Assembly: GCA_021773435.1 (NCBI GenBank)
Contig: JAJFKC010000010.1
Location: forward strand, 150,033 to 214,032
Length of the DNA stretch: 64,000 nucleotides
From: Porticoccaceae bacterium
GTDB lineage: Bacteria > Pseudomonadota > Gammaproteobacteria > Pseudomonadales > Porticoccaceae
Reading direction: 5' to 3'
Shown here: positions 46,343-55,611 of the stretch, one piece after another
Numbering within the stretch: position 1 is the stretch's first letter
Layout: every line of letters starts with the position of its first letter
Translations under genes and position numbers: made by a program
Notes under the pieces: model-generated
What the model was told of the DNA's origin: nothing
Database searches by the model: none
What the model saw: the letters and a program-made list of their open reading frames with translations, nothing else

Positions 46343-47101
46343 TTAAAGTCTCGAATATACACCACTTTTGGTGATCATATTACCAATATCAAAGGTCTCT
46401 ATTTTAGAAGCGCCACGGTTAAACCAATGCGTTGCCAACAGCGGATCTGCTATTTCAAATAGCACTATTTCGCTTTTGATTTTATTTAATCGAATATTGT
46501 TGGGTACTTTTTTGTAAGAGCAAAATATTGTGTCGGGCCTTATCGACTGAACAACCGGAGTCTCCAGGTCACGCCATTTTTTCAATATGACACCACAAAG
46601 CTCCCAGCCTTTGTCTCGAACATATTTCATAAAATCATAGTCGTAGCTAAATAGATAACATTGGGCTGCTATGGGTGATAGATATCCGGTAATTGCCGTA
46701 TAGGCCTTATCAAAACCCGCGAAATTTATGGCTTCCTTTTTGATTTCAATGTAGGCCGTTACGTGGGAGTTATTTCTTAATAGTTGGACGAAGGAGGAGA
46801 GGGGTGTGATCTTTTCGTCAATAAATCGCCGACCCAGGCGACGAGGCTCGTGAGCGGATATTTGCAACAGCTTCGCTAGATCAATTTCGTTAGTCTTGCC
46901 TCGTCTGCCACTGACTCGTTTTAAACTGGCTTCATGATAGAGCACCGCTTGCATATCAGCGCTCAATTGAATGTCCGTTTCCAGAAACAGGGCACCCGCG
47001 TCGATGGCTTTTTGGTGGGCAAGCAGGGTGTTTTCTGGGTAGAGCTTTTGGTAGCCCCGGTGGGCCACTAGACGGTCACGGTAGTTTTCTGCTGTTGCCA
47101 C
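46343..47101 (-). CDS. Glycerophosphodiester phosphodiesterase family protein
   Basis: 252 residues, no signal peptide. The family core is VAHRGYQKLYPENTLLAHQKAIDAG at residues 12-36, FLETDIQLSADMQAVLYHE for the metal-binding acidic residues, and a catalytic His pair (H14, H56 region). It would cleave glycerophosphodiesters into glycerol-3-phosphate and an alcohol in the cytoplasm (UgpQ-like). It is the same strand as the gene upstream, with a 70-base gap. Confidence 0.9.
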   Translation of the reverse strand: MATAENYRDRLVAHRGYQKLYPENTLLAHQKAIDAGALFLETDIQLSADMQAVLYHEASLKRVSGRRGKTNEIDLAKLLQISAHEPRRLGRRFIDEKITPLSSFVQLLRNNSHVTAYIEIKKEAINFAGFDKAYTAITGYLSPIAAQCYLFSYDYDFMKYVRDKGWELCGVILKKWRDLETPVVQSIRPDTIFCSYKKVPNNIRLNKIKSEIVLFEIADPLLATHWFNRGASKIETFDIGNMITKSGVYSRL

Positions 47102-47171
47102 TGATTGCTCTCTTCACTGACGGCTCTCCTCATTCACGGCTTTCGCCACTCACTATTTTTACCAGGCGCGT

Positions 47172-47963
47172 TTATATATCTTCGGGCAGTGTGTGACCCT
47201 TATCCCGCTTTGAGCGGAGATAGCGAATATTGTATTCATTGAGTCCGGTCACCAGCGGTTCTATAGCAGATACTTGCTGCCCACCTAGTTCCAGATGTTT
47301 ACGTTTGTGGGGATTGTTGGAGAGCAGGCGCACCGCTCGCCCCGAAAGCAGGTAGCGCAATATGACCGCAGCGTCTGAAAAGTCTCTGGAATCTTCGGGT
47401 AGCCCCAATGACACATTGGCTTCGAAGGTGTCCTGCCCGGCGTCCTGGAGAAGATAGGTGATCGCTTTAGCCCATAAACCGATGCCGCGGCCTTCGTGTC
47501 CCGACATATAAACCACCGCACCGCCGCCAGCTTGTTTCATTTGCCGGAACGCCGCAGATAACTGGGGGCCGCAATCGCAGCGCATGGAACCAAATATATC
47601 GCCAGTCAGGCAGCAGGAGTGAACCCGTACCAGGGGATTATCCTGGTCGCGAAAGCCGGGCAGGGCAAATACTGAGCTGACCGACATATTGGCCTGCAGT
47701 AGCTCACGAAACGCATCGCTGTCTCCGGAGCTGACATTATTGGCCGCATCGAGTACATGGGATAGCTCAACCCTGCGGACAAAGGGATACCACTCCAGCG
47801 GCACCGTCTCGTCGTCAATTTCCCGGGGGATGGTGACTGGGCCTAAAACCGAAATATAGGGTGTATCGTCGCCGGTGATCTCAGTGCCATCATCAGCCAA
47901 ATCAATCCATTGATGATTGTTAACCAGCTGCTCACGGATGTTCTTATCTACATAACTAAACAC
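47172..47963 (-). CDS. GTP cyclohydrolase II family protein (divergent, RibA-like)
   Basis: 263 residues. The C-terminal domain holds the zinc cysteines in VHSCCLTGDIFGSMRCDCG, the catalytic GHEGRGIGLWAKAITYLLQDAGQDTFEAN and LLSNNPHKRK. Two departures from standard RibA are visible: the usual HSEC reads HSCC, and there are about 110 residues before that motif instead of about 50. It would open the GTP ring for riboflavin or a related pathway. No other rib gene is adjacent, and folD follows upstream. A side role or second copy is possible. Confidence 0.8.
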   Translation of the reverse strand: MFSYVDKNIREQLVNNHQWIDLADDGTEITGDDTPYISVLGPVTIPREIDDETVPLEWYPFVRRVELSHVLDAANNVSSGDSDAFRELLQANMSVSSVFALPGFRDQDNPLVRVHSCCLTGDIFGSMRCDCGPQLSAAFRQMKQAGGGAVVYMSGHEGRGIGLWAKAITYLLQDAGQDTFEANVSLGLPEDSRDFSDAAVILRYLLSGRAVRLLSNNPHKRKHLELGGQQVSAIEPLVTGLNEYNIRYLRSKRDKGHTLPEDI

Positions 47964-48007
47964 AAATCAAAGACCTTATGATTGTTGTGGATGAAATCGC
48001 GAGGCGA

Positions 48008-48853
48008 TCACCCAGTTGCTGCTTCAGCTGCTTCGAGGGTTTGCATAATCAGTGTGTTGATAGTCATCGGGCCGACGCCTCCGGGTACGGGTGTGTAAGC
48101 GCTGGCCCGATCACTTATCGCCGACAGTTCGATATCCCCGATACCGCCGGGATGGAACCCTGCATCGACAACTACGGCATTATCCTTGATCCAATCACCT
48201 TTAATGAATTCGGGCTTACCCACCGCGCCGACTACGATGTCAGCCTGTCTGACAAGATCCGGCAAATCGCGAGTGCGGGAGTGGCAGATGGTTACGGTAG
48301 CATTGCTGTTTAACAGCATCATGGCCATGGGCTTGCCGAGTATGGGGCTGCGCCCGACCACCACTGCATGTTTACCTTCGAGGGCAATCTCGTAGGCATC
48401 TAGCAAGCGCATAATCCCCTGTGGCGTCGCTGACCCGTAAGCCGGTTCAGTCATGACCATACGACCAAAGCCGTGACAGGTGACGCCGTCAACGTCCTTG
48501 GCCAGTTCAATCGCGTCGAAACACAGGCGCTCGTCTATTTGTTCGGGGACGGGATGCTGTAGCAAAATACCGTGACAGTCTGGGTTGCCATTTAACTTTT
48601 TAATCCTGGCCAACAACTCTTCAGTGCTCGTTTCAGTCGGCAGCTCAACGGCCACCGAAGCCATGCCAACCCGTTTACAGGCGTTTTGTTTCATCCGCAC
48701 ATAGGTGGCGGATGCGGGATCAGCACCGACCAGAATGGTGGCAAGAATAGGTGGACGATTCTGATTTGCAGCCTTCAGGGCCGCAACTCGCTGAGAGAAT
48801 TCTGCTTCGCTTCGTTGTGCTAAGGATTTGCCGTCAAGAATAATGCTTGTCAT
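48008..48853 (-). CDS. folD: Bifunctional methylenetetrahydrofolate dehydrogenase/cyclohydrolase FolD
   Basis: 281 residues. [14 protein letters not shown] (catalytic Lys), [14 protein letters not shown], Rossmann part [17 protein letters not shown] and the C-terminal [17 protein letters not shown] are all family marks. It interconverts methylene-, methenyl- and formyl-tetrahydrofolate. Confidence 0.97.
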   Translation of the reverse strand: MTSIILDGKSLAQRSEAEFSQRVAALKAANQNRPPILATILVGADPASATYVRMKQNACKRVGMASVAVELPTETSTEELLARIKKLNGNPDCHGILLQHPVPEQIDERLCFDAIELAKDVDGVTCHGFGRMVMTEPAYGSATPQGIMRLLDAYEIALEGKHAVVVGRSPILGKPMAMMLLNSNATVTICHSRTRDLPDLVRQADIVVGAVGKPEFIKGDWIKDNAVVVDAGFHPGGIGDIELSAISDRASAYTPVPGGVGPMTINTLIMQTLEAAEAATG

Positions 48854-48974
48854 AGTCTTCCGATTTGTTTGAGGGTACGTTTACATTAAAGGGTTGGGCA
48901 TATTAAAGGGTCGAGGAGCAGTACATTTTGTCACGCTAGCGCGACCATGAGAAGGCTCGGCAAGAGACGTTTCA

Positions 48975-49003
48975 TTGACCCTATACACGTCGAACGGTAT
49001 TAT
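48975..49003 (+). promoter_or_regulatory. Sigma70 promoter of the tRNA operon
   Basis: TTGACC (48975-48980), a 17-bp spacer and TATTAT (48998-49003), followed by the GC-rich discriminator GCGCGCC, typical of stringently controlled stable-RNA promoters. The start would be about 75 bases before tRNA-Pro. Confidence 0.85.
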
Positions 49004-49087
49004 GCGCGCCTCTTTTCTACATGGCTCTTCCCCACGCACAATTTTGTAAATGTGGCGCTGAGAGACTAGCCTTGAGAAAACAGTTTT

Positions 49088-49164
49088 CGGGGAATAGCGC
49101 AGTCTGGTAGCGCGCCTGCTTTGGGAGCAGGATGTCGGGGGTTCGAATCCCTCTTCCCCGACCA
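49088..49164 (+). tRNA. tRNA-Pro (TGG)
   Basis: Acceptor CGGGGAA pairs with TTCCCCG, anticodon loop CTTTGGGAG (TGG), T-loop GTTCGAATC, encoded CCA. First of three tRNAs. Confidence 0.96.
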
Positions 49165-49196
49165 GTTTAAGGTCAGCTTGGTATCGATTTAACGTA

Positions 49197-49235
49197 CGGT
49201 TTTAAGATGCGGTTTTAAGATGCGGTTTTAGGATG
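49197..49235. repeat. 13-bp tandem repeat, three copies, between tRNA genes
   Basis: CGGTTTTAAGATG twice, then CGGTTTTAGGATG, in the spacer between tRNA-Pro and tRNA-Arg. Confidence 0.9.
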
Positions 49236-49271
49236 GCCGTGTGGGTGTAAGGTCAGTAGATAACAAGTTAT

Positions 49272-49348
<77 letters not shown>

Positions 49349-49481
49349 GATAATAGAGTAGAGGCTGGTAGCGCGATTATCGCCAGGTAGCGAATGTCCG
49401 ATAGCTTTATTAAGAAGGCTTGATAAGATGCCTTGACAGGAAGATTGAAAACCTAAAAATAAAAAGCTTAAAAGATCAATG

Positions 49482-49557
49482 GTGGCTGTAGCTCAGTTGG
49501 TAGAGCACAGGATTGTGACTCCTGAGGTCGCGGGTTCAAACCCCGTCAGCCACCCCA
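49482..49557 (+). tRNA. tRNA-His (GTG)
   Basis: GTGGCTG pairs with CAGCCAC, anticodon GTG in TTGTGAC; the extra G at 49481 is the usual G-1 of tRNA-His. Encoded CCA. A terminator follows. Confidence 0.96.
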
Positions 49558-49598
49558 ATTAAATCAATGAGTTAAGTTATATACTTAAAGTGTATTAT

Positions 49599-49626
49599 AT
49601 GCCGACTAATTTCATCGGCATTTTTA
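49599..49626 (+). terminator. Rho-independent terminator of the tRNA operon
   Basis: ATGCCGA (49599-49605) pairs with TCGGCAT (49615-49621), loop of nine bases, then a TTTTTATT tail. Confidence 0.82.
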
Positions 49627-49664
49627 TTGCCAAGCCAATTAATATTAAGCCATTTTCATCAATC

Positions 49665-50516
49665 TCAGGGTGAGCCGCTACCCGGCACATCGACATAAAC
49701 CGTCTCGATACGCGATGCGGCTTTACCTTCGCCAACATCTCGGATGGAGCCCTGGTAGGTTAGGCCGAATAGTGTGCGGCCATCAGGGCCGCCAAGCGTG
49801 CAGGCGACCGGGAAGCGATCCACGACTTTGACTTTGTGAGTCACTTCACCGCCTTCTAGCACCCGCAAAAAATGATCCTGATTAAATGCCGCCAGCCATA
49901 CCGCGCCCTCCGCATCCAGACAAATTCCGTCCGGTGCAGCATCGCCCAGGTTGGCCCATACCCTGCGGTTGCTGAGTGAGCCATCAGCTTCAATATCAAA
50001 AGCCGTCAATTTTTTAGCCCAGGACTCTGCCACTATCAGTGTTTTGCCGTCCGGCGTAATCACCGGGCCGTTGGGAACACCGAGGCCAGTGGCAACTTCA
50101 CGGGCAGTACCGTCAGGTGTGACCAGCACAAAATTAGTTGGTTTAAATTTTTCTTTCTTGAATAAATCAAAACCAATATTGCCGATATAAGCATTACCTC
50201 GCCTATCGACCACCATGTCATTGATTTCGTAAGGGCAAAGCTCAGAGATATCCGCGTGTAATTCGAGCTTGCCATTGACCAGTTTCATCAATTTGCGATC
50301 TTGCATGGAAACAATCAGGAGCGTGCCATCGGGTAAAAAGCCGAGACCAGAGGGTTGACCCGGTACAGCAACCACTTTTTCCCGCTTGCCGTCCATACCT
50401 AGTGTGTAGACCACGTGGCCGTGCATATCAGATAGCCATAATTTATCGCCTCGCCAGCGAGGGCCTTCGAGGAATACAAAGTCTTCTGCAAATACCGTGG
50501 TGGAGAGTTCTTTCAT
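49665..50516 (-). CDS. SMP-30/gluconolactonase family protein
   Basis: 283 residues from the ATG at 50516, chosen for the AGGAG six to seven bases ahead; the frame runs back to 50552. Six-bladed beta-propeller with FLEGPRWRGDKLWLSDMHG (metal Glu), NDMVVDRRGNAYIGN and NGPVITPDGKTLIVAES, then PDGICLDAEGAVWLAA. The family hydrolyses lactones with a bound divalent metal. Its neighbours do not fix the substrate. Confidence 0.9.
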   Translation of the reverse strand: MKELSTTVFAEDFVFLEGPRWRGDKLWLSDMHGHVVYTLGMDGKREKVVAVPGQPSGLGFLPDGTLLIVSMQDRKLMKLVNGKLELHADISELCPYEINDMVVDRRGNAYIGNIGFDLFKKEKFKPTNFVLVTPDGTAREVATGLGVPNGPVITPDGKTLIVAESWAKKLTAFDIEADGSLSNRRVWANLGDAAPDGICLDAEGAVWLAAFNQDHFLRVLEGGEVTHKVKVVDRFPVACTLGGPDGRTLFGLTYQGSIRDVGEGKAASRIETVYVDVPGSGSP

Positions 50517-50710
50517 GATTTCACTCCTGTCGTTTGTGTCTTGTTTTATCAATGGTATAAAAGTCGTGTAAACAGCCTAGCACCACCTCGGCTAGTCGTC
50601 TGCCTACTCTGGCAAAAAAGTTAATTCCGTATCTCAATGAATGGGGTGGTGGTAAACTGCCGCCCTGTTTTTGCGAACACCCTTAATAGCAGATAACTGG
50701 AGAGCGCTAG

Positions 50711-51805
50711 ATGAAAACAATGAAAGCTGTGGTGGCCCGTGGATTAAATGATTATGCCGTAGAGGAGGTGACGCTTGACCCACCCAAGGCTGATGAAGTG
50801 CTGGTTAAAATCAAGGCGACGGGCATTTGTCACTCAGATCTTTCGGTGATTAACGGTACTATCCCGGTGGCTTTCCCCATGGTGCTCGGTCACGAAGGTG
50901 CAGGTGTGGTTGAAGAAGTTGGCGAAAATGTCACCAATGTGAAGCCGGGTGATCATGTCACTCTGTCATTTGTACCCAATTGTGGTGACTGCTATCACTG
51001 CCTGCGTAGCGAGCCTTATCTGTGTTTGAAAAGCACGCCAGACGGCAAAATGATGGACGGCACAGTCCGTGTTCACAAAGATGGCGAAGATATTAACGTT
51101 ATGCAGTTTTTGGGCAATATGGCTGAATACTCGGTCGTGCCTTCCATGTGTCTGGTGAAAATCGACGATGACATCGATATGAAAGCAGCGGCTTTAGTCG
51201 GCTGTGGTGTGACCACGGGTGTTGGGGCGGCATTGAAAACGGCCGAGGTTAAACCGGGTAGCACAGTTGCCGTATTTGGTGCTGGTGGTGTTGGCCTGTC
51301 AATTATTCAGGGTGCACGTATTGCCGGCGCGGCAAAAATTATCGCGGTGGATTTATCCGACGACAAGCTGGCTATTGCTAAAGAAGTTGGCGCAACGGAT
51401 GTTATCAATGCCAGTGGTGATGCGGTCAAAGAGGTGATGGCTTTAACCGGCGGTATCGGTGTTGATTACGGCTTTGAAGCCATCGGTATTCCTGCCGTTG
51501 TTGATCAGGCGCAAAAGGCCACACGACGTGGCGGTACGATGACAGTGGTGGGTGTGGGTAAGCTTGACCAGAAGCTGGAGCTGAATGCGCTGATGTTCCC
51601 CCTAACCTCCAAGACTTTTAAAGGCTCTATGTACGGCGGCGCAGAATTTAAGGTCGATTTCCCTAAATACCTTGAGCTTTATAAACAGGGCAAACTGGAT
51701 CTGGATCGTATGGTGACCCAGACTTATTCTATCGATGAAGCGGTTCAGGCTTTTGATGATCTTGTAGCCGGCAAAAATGCCCGGGGTGTGATTGTTTACG
51801 ATTAA
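50711..51805 (+). CDS. Zinc-dependent alcohol dehydrogenase (MDR family)
   Basis: 364 residues. Catalytic zinc ligands in GICHSDL and GHEGAGVVEEVG; the structural zinc is held by CGDCYHCLRSEPYLC (97-111 region); NAD site GAGGVGLSII and a following D at VDLSDDK, which points to NAD rather than NADP. The long form with DGKMMDGTV resembles the class III-like group of alcohol dehydrogenases. It is divergent from the lactonase gene, and AGAGCGC precedes its ATG. Confidence 0.9.
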   Translation: MKTMKAVVARGLNDYAVEEVTLDPPKADEVLVKIKATGICHSDLSVINGTIPVAFPMVLGHEGAGVVEEVGENVTNVKPGDHVTLSFVPNCGDCYHCLRSEPYLCLKSTPDGKMMDGTVRVHKDGEDINVMQFLGNMAEYSVVPSMCLVKIDDDIDMKAAALVGCGVTTGVGAALKTAEVKPGSTVAVFGAGGVGLSIIQGARIAGAAKIIAVDLSDDKLAIAKEVGATDVINASGDAVKEVMALTGGIGVDYGFEAIGIPAVVDQAQKATRRGGTMTVVGVGKLDQKLELNALMFPLTSKTFKGSMYGGAEFKVDFPKYLELYKQGKLDLDRMVTQTYSIDEAVQAFDDLVAGKNARGVIVYD

Positions 51806-51834
51806 GTTGTTAAAGTTTTTTCAAGGATGTCTTT

Positions 51835-51860
51835 AAACCCGGTATTCGCCGGGTTTATTT
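51835..51860. terminator. Bidirectional terminator between adh and the SCO-MauG gene
   Basis: AAACCCGG (51835-51842), loop TATTCG, CCGGGTTT (51849-51856), then ATTTGTTATT. It overlaps the end of the converging gene. Confidence 0.75.
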
Positions 51861-53723
51861 GTTATTGGCGCCTGCTTCATAAGCCGTGCTCGGATCGCTA
51901 ACCGGGCTGCCAATAGCGTTTGCAACGATTGCTTTGATATTTGAACCGGTCAGGTTTTTTAAAAACGCCACCAGGGATTGTTGTTCATCGAGATTTAAAT
52001 TAAGCGCTTTTATCCGTGAATCCTGATTCTCATTGGGAAAACCGCCGTGGTTATAAAATGCTACTACCTCCTCTAAAGTGTTCAGAGAGCCATCGTGCAT
52101 ATAAGGCGCAGTCAACGCTATATTGCGTAAGCTCGGTGTTCGATACTTCCAGCGATCCTCGGGAGATTGGGTGATTTCGTATAGCCCAAGGTCATTGGAC
52201 TTCGGTTCTGAAATCGAAGCCATCGCTGCCTGACTTAATTTTACAAATTGTCCTGGAGCGACCTCCACCATGGTGACAGCTTTCGGACCTTGCATAGCAG
52301 CTTGATAGCCGATGCCAGTATTGTGCAGCTGGCTATCAGTAAATAAAGCATGTTGCTGGGAAAGGCTATGGCAACTACTGCAGTTTCCTTTACCAGTAAA
52401 TATTTTAAAACCCGCCTTGGCATTGGCAGAAAAAGTGTTATTTACTTTCGCGAAATACCAACGATCAAAAGCTGAATCTGCGGCATTTAAAGTCCTCTGA
52501 TAAGTTGCCAGTGCCATACCGACGGTTTGCATATTTACAGCTTCGGTATATGTAGAGAAAGTATTTGAGGAGAGAGTATTTGAAGGGGCAGTAGCCAATT
52601 TAGATTCAAAGGCGGCTTCAAAAAGACCTTTGTAGTCAGGCAGTGAACGAATCTTTTCTAGAACATGACCAATTGAAGGATTTGCCATTTCATTGACGGC
52701 CAGCAGTGGTCCCCAGACTTGCTGTTCCAGCGAATACTCCCGCCCATCATGGAATAAGCGACTTAAATGACCGACGTTATAAAGCGTTGGGGCGTTGCGT
52801 CTTACCGTACGACCTTCGACACCCACAGAGGTCGCCAACTCATTATTGGTAAAGCCCTGTTCAGGTATATGGCACATGGCGCAGGACATGGTGTTATTCA
52901 ATGATAGCCGCCGGTCGAAAAAAAGTTTGTGGCCCAGTTTTATTTTTGCGTCGGTTACAGCGTTATTTTCAGGTATGCGAAGTGGTGGCAAGCCTAGCGT
53001 TGTTTGTGCTGGCTTATGTGATTGCGGCATGTGCTGATCAGAGCTTTTCGGATCAGCCAGACCGTTATTTTCTAGGCGTAGGTTTTGAATGTCACTTAGC
53101 AGGGTATCCGAGTGCAGAAAAGCGGTGCTGTAGATATTACGAATGCTTTTATTTTTATCAATTAAAAATACACGCAGAATATGGGAAAAGCGGCCGCTAT
53201 CATTACCGCTTTTATCTGTCATCTTTATAACGGTTTGGCCGAAGCCTTTGAGAATAGGGAGCAAGTTTTTATCATCGCGAGTAGTAACGAACTGCCAATC
53301 AATTAGTCCACCGCGAAAATACTCTCCATAGCGTGTCATCACCTGGGGCGTATCGTGTGCGGGGTCAAAACTCACGGTGATCATTTTTATGTCGGCGGCA
53401 AGTGCCGTTTGCTCGGCGAGGTTTCGTTTAACTTTGTGTAATACCGAGGTCGCCAGTGGGCAGCCATTAACATCGTCACAACGGGTATAGATGAAACTTA
53501 ATAAAACTATGCGGTCGTCAAATAAAGTGTGCAGACGCGTAATTTTACCGTTGCTGTCTACGACGGATCCGTCAGGCGCGGCTCCAAGGGACGGTAGTGA
53601 GTAGCTGTTGGGAGAAGGAGCAGGAAATTCAAGTGTCCGGTAGCCGGGTGCTAATATATCGCTTGCGCTGTAGGCCTGAGTACAAACCAAAATGGTCAAC
53701 GTTACAAACGTTCTTCTAATCAC
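51855..53723 (-). CDS. SCO1/SenC copper chaperone fused to a MauG-like di-heme cytochrome c peroxidase
   Basis: 622 residues, signal peptide 1-20 (AYSA-SD). Residues about 35-220 are a SCO-type thioredoxin fold with copper ligands C82 and C88 (TRCDDVNGCP; the usual spacing is CxxxC) and H181 (FSHILRVFLID). Residues about 240-610 are a di-heme peroxidase of the MauG/CcpA kind with heme motifs CAMCH (281-285) and CSSCH (448-452) and YMHDGSL near 542. The gene follows the methanethiol oxidase gene, 180 bases apart on the same strand. In Hyphomicrobium, separate SCO and MauG-like genes accompany mtoX and are thought to mature the enzyme; here they are one protein. Confidence 0.88.
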   Translation of the reverse strand: MIRRTFVTLTILVCTQAYSASDILAPGYRTLEFPAPSPNSYSLPSLGAAPDGSVVDSNGKITRLHTLFDDRIVLLSFIYTRCDDVNGCPLATSVLHKVKRNLAEQTALAADIKMITVSFDPAHDTPQVMTRYGEYFRGGLIDWQFVTTRDDKNLLPILKGFGQTVIKMTDKSGNDSGRFSHILRVFLIDKNKSIRNIYSTAFLHSDTLLSDIQNLRLENNGLADPKSSDQHMPQSHKPAQTTLGLPPLRIPENNAVTDAKIKLGHKLFFDRRLSLNNTMSCAMCHIPEQGFTNNELATSVGVEGRTVRRNAPTLYNVGHLSRLFHDGREYSLEQQVWGPLLAVNEMANPSIGHVLEKIRSLPDYKGLFEAAFESKLATAPSNTLSSNTFSTYTEAVNMQTVGMALATYQRTLNAADSAFDRWYFAKVNNTFSANAKAGFKIFTGKGNCSSCHSLSQQHALFTDSQLHNTGIGYQAAMQGPKAVTMVEVAPGQFVKLSQAAMASISEPKSNDLGLYEITQSPEDRWKYRTPSLRNIALTAPYMHDGSLNTLEEVVAFYNHGGFPNENQDSRIKALNLNLDEQQSLVAFLKNLTGSNIKAIVANAIGSPVSDPSTAYEAGANNK

Positions 53724-53903
53724 TGGCGGATGCTAGCCCGGTTATTTTTAAGGAGGGGGGTTTTCAGCTATTTGTCTTTGGCAAAATTTGCTACGGCAAA
53801 ATGCGGCTATCGAGTGGCGCTATTGGCTATTAGTCGTTAGTCATCAGCCTTAAACTATCAGCCACGCCCTATCGTTTCATCCTGTCATGTTCGGCTAACG
53901 ATC

Positions 53904-55283
53904 TTAATTCTGCGCTAAGGGTCTTAATTTATTATCAATTGTTTGGGTGCCGTATAAGCTATGTGCCCCGAAGCGCATTTGATGGGCGCGGCCCAGTTTT
54001 TCAGCTACGAAGTCGATGGAGAATTGTTCTTCGAGGTTCTTACCATCCCAGCTATACAGCTTGAAATATTGATCATTATCTTCACCCTTTTTATCCCAGT
54101 TAGCCAGTAGCGACGAGGTGTAGTAAAGCCGCTTCCCATCCCAACTGGATGACACCATATTGACCTGGGCGCCGATTTGTTTTTCATAAGTTTGCACCGG
54201 TTTATGGGGATCGGAGATATCGAAACTACGGGTTTTACCGTCCATAAAGGTGTTAACCCATAGCACCTGATCATCGCTCTGAATGGAGATATCAACGGGG
54301 AGGGGGATTTTGGCGGGGTCGCCGATGTCGGCAACTTCTTTTGCCTGCCATAGCTGATCTTCACCTTCGTAGATCAGCCATATTTTCGATGTCAGCGCGG
54401 TGCTGGTGAAACAATAGTTATGATCGTTTCCCCAGGCGCATCTGATTTCGAGAGGCGCGCCGGGCACATCAAAAACCTGCTTTGGCTGCCGGGTATGGAG
54501 ATCCCAGACCACCACCGTATTGCCAAAGCGCTTCATGGCTTCAGGGTCGCCCAACATTTTGCCGAAGTCCATCATGTAGTTAGACCAGCCGGTAAACGAG
54601 GAGGTGATCATTACATTGCGCCGAGGTAAGGCGCGTAAGTCATAACCGTAACCATCGGCAAATTGCCCAGTTTTGGTGGCCCCTTGCAAGTCACTGTCTG
54701 TGGGCATCCAGTGGCTGGCGACATATTCACCACGGTTGGTGTATTCAACCAGTGCGGTGCGACCGCTGTGATCTTTGTTGTTAGACAGTCCAGTAATCAT
54801 CATGCGGCCGGGCAGTGCATAGGTGGTGTGGGGGCCGACCACGCCGCCGCTCTTCGCCACAAAATCGGTAATCACTTTGTGCAGTACCGGTTTCGCTGGA
54901 TCGGTGTGAACATCAAAAATAAATATTTTGTTGGTGTCCAGGCCGCCTGCCCATAAGTATTGTCTGTCGTCGGTAAAGCCAGAGTGGTGAGCTTCGTTGC
55001 GACCACCTACCGACAGGCTATTGATTACTTTGCCGTAATTTTTTGACTCTGGATTAACAGCGACCGTGACCAGTTTGTCCTGTTCGTCGCCGACTCCCTG
55101 CATACCTAGAGTCCAGATATAAACGAAATCTTCCTGGCCGGTAATTTTGACCATATAGGGCGACATGCAGGTTTCATCTGCCCTGGCGTTGACTGCCAAG
55201 ACCAGAACACTGGATAAAAAGCACAGTCCAAGGACAGCTATAAAGTTAGTTTTGATCCTGGTGTCGGTGTCGTAACATTTCAT
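53904..55283 (-). CDS. mtoX: Methanethiol oxidase (selenium-binding protein SBP56 family), periplasmic
   Basis: 459 residues with a signal peptide (1-35, NARA-DE). The SBP56 family core is visible: TCMSPYMV (Cys39), GGRNEAHHSGFTDDR, AKSGGVVGPHTTYALPGRMM and AHQMRFGAHSLYG. Bacterial members oxidise methanethiol to formaldehyde, sulfide and hydrogen peroxide, using copper. The adjacent SCO-MauG gene strengthens this reading. Methanethiol is a product of DMSP and methionine breakdown, common in the sea; its role as a carbon or sulfur source or detoxification is inferred. Confidence 0.85.
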   Translation of the reverse strand: MKCYDTDTRIKTNFIAVLGLCFLSSVLVLAVNARADETCMSPYMVKITGQEDFVYIWTLGMQGVGDEQDKLVTVAVNPESKNYGKVINSLSVGGRNEAHHSGFTDDRQYLWAGGLDTNKIFIFDVHTDPAKPVLHKVITDFVAKSGGVVGPHTTYALPGRMMITGLSNNKDHSGRTALVEYTNRGEYVASHWMPTDSDLQGATKTGQFADGYGYDLRALPRRNVMITSSFTGWSNYMMDFGKMLGDPEAMKRFGNTVVVWDLHTRQPKQVFDVPGAPLEIRCAWGNDHNYCFTSTALTSKIWLIYEGEDQLWQAKEVADIGDPAKIPLPVDISIQSDDQVLWVNTFMDGKTRSFDISDPHKPVQTYEKQIGAQVNMVSSSWDGKRLYYTSSLLANWDKKGEDNDQYFKLYSWDGKNLEEQFSIDFVAEKLGRAHQMRFGAHSLYGTQTIDNKLRPLAQN

Positions 55284-55338
55284 AGCGTCGTCTCGAAAAT
55301 GCAGGGTTTTTGATCTGGCCTATCAGCACAATACACTG

Positions 55339-55368
55339 ATTGTAGTTGCGTGCTCAAAAAAAGATCAA
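55339..55368 (-). promoter_or_regulatory. mtoX: Possible promoter of mtoX
   Basis: On the minus strand TTGATC (55368-55363), an 18-bp spacer and TACAAT (55344-55339), about 55 bases before the ATG. Five of six bases match at -10 and four of six at -35. Confidence 0.45.
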
Positions 55369-55410
55369 TCGAGGCCGTTGGCCGGAGGGTTTCTTGCAAT
55401 TGCCAGGCAC

Positions 55411-55439
55411 AGTAAACCCGACACAGAGTCGGGTTTACT
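55411..55439. terminator. Perfect 12-bp hairpin, terminator after tRNA-Arg
   Basis: AGTAAACCCGAC (55411-55422), loop ACAGA, GTCGGGTTTACT (55428-55439). It lies just downstream of the tRNA read leftward; the tail is not a strong T-run. Confidence 0.6.
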
Positions 55440-55465
55440 AGCGGGCTTATTAGCAGGTTTTTATA

Positions 55466-55542
55466 TGGCGCACTCGGCAGGATTCGAACCTGCGACCGCC
55501 CGGTTCGTAGCCGGGTACTCTATCCAGCTGAGCTACGAGTGC
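55466..55542 (-). tRNA. tRNA-Arg (ACG)
   Basis: GCACTCG pairs with CGAGTGC, D-arm AGCTCAGCTGGATAGAGT, anticodon ACG in CTACGAA, T-loop GGTTCGAATCC, encoded CCA. The A34 needs TadA editing to inosine, as is usual. Confidence 0.96.
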
Positions 55543-55611
55543 GTGAGGGCGGCCACTATATTTAGTTGGCTCTGGTGAGTCAAGGTAAAGACGCTGGCAG
55601 TGATTAAATGA

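Noticed and set aside
54663..54956. 97-codon frame on the plus strand
   Set aside because: Antisense to mtoX, no ribosome binding site of note, no family likeness.
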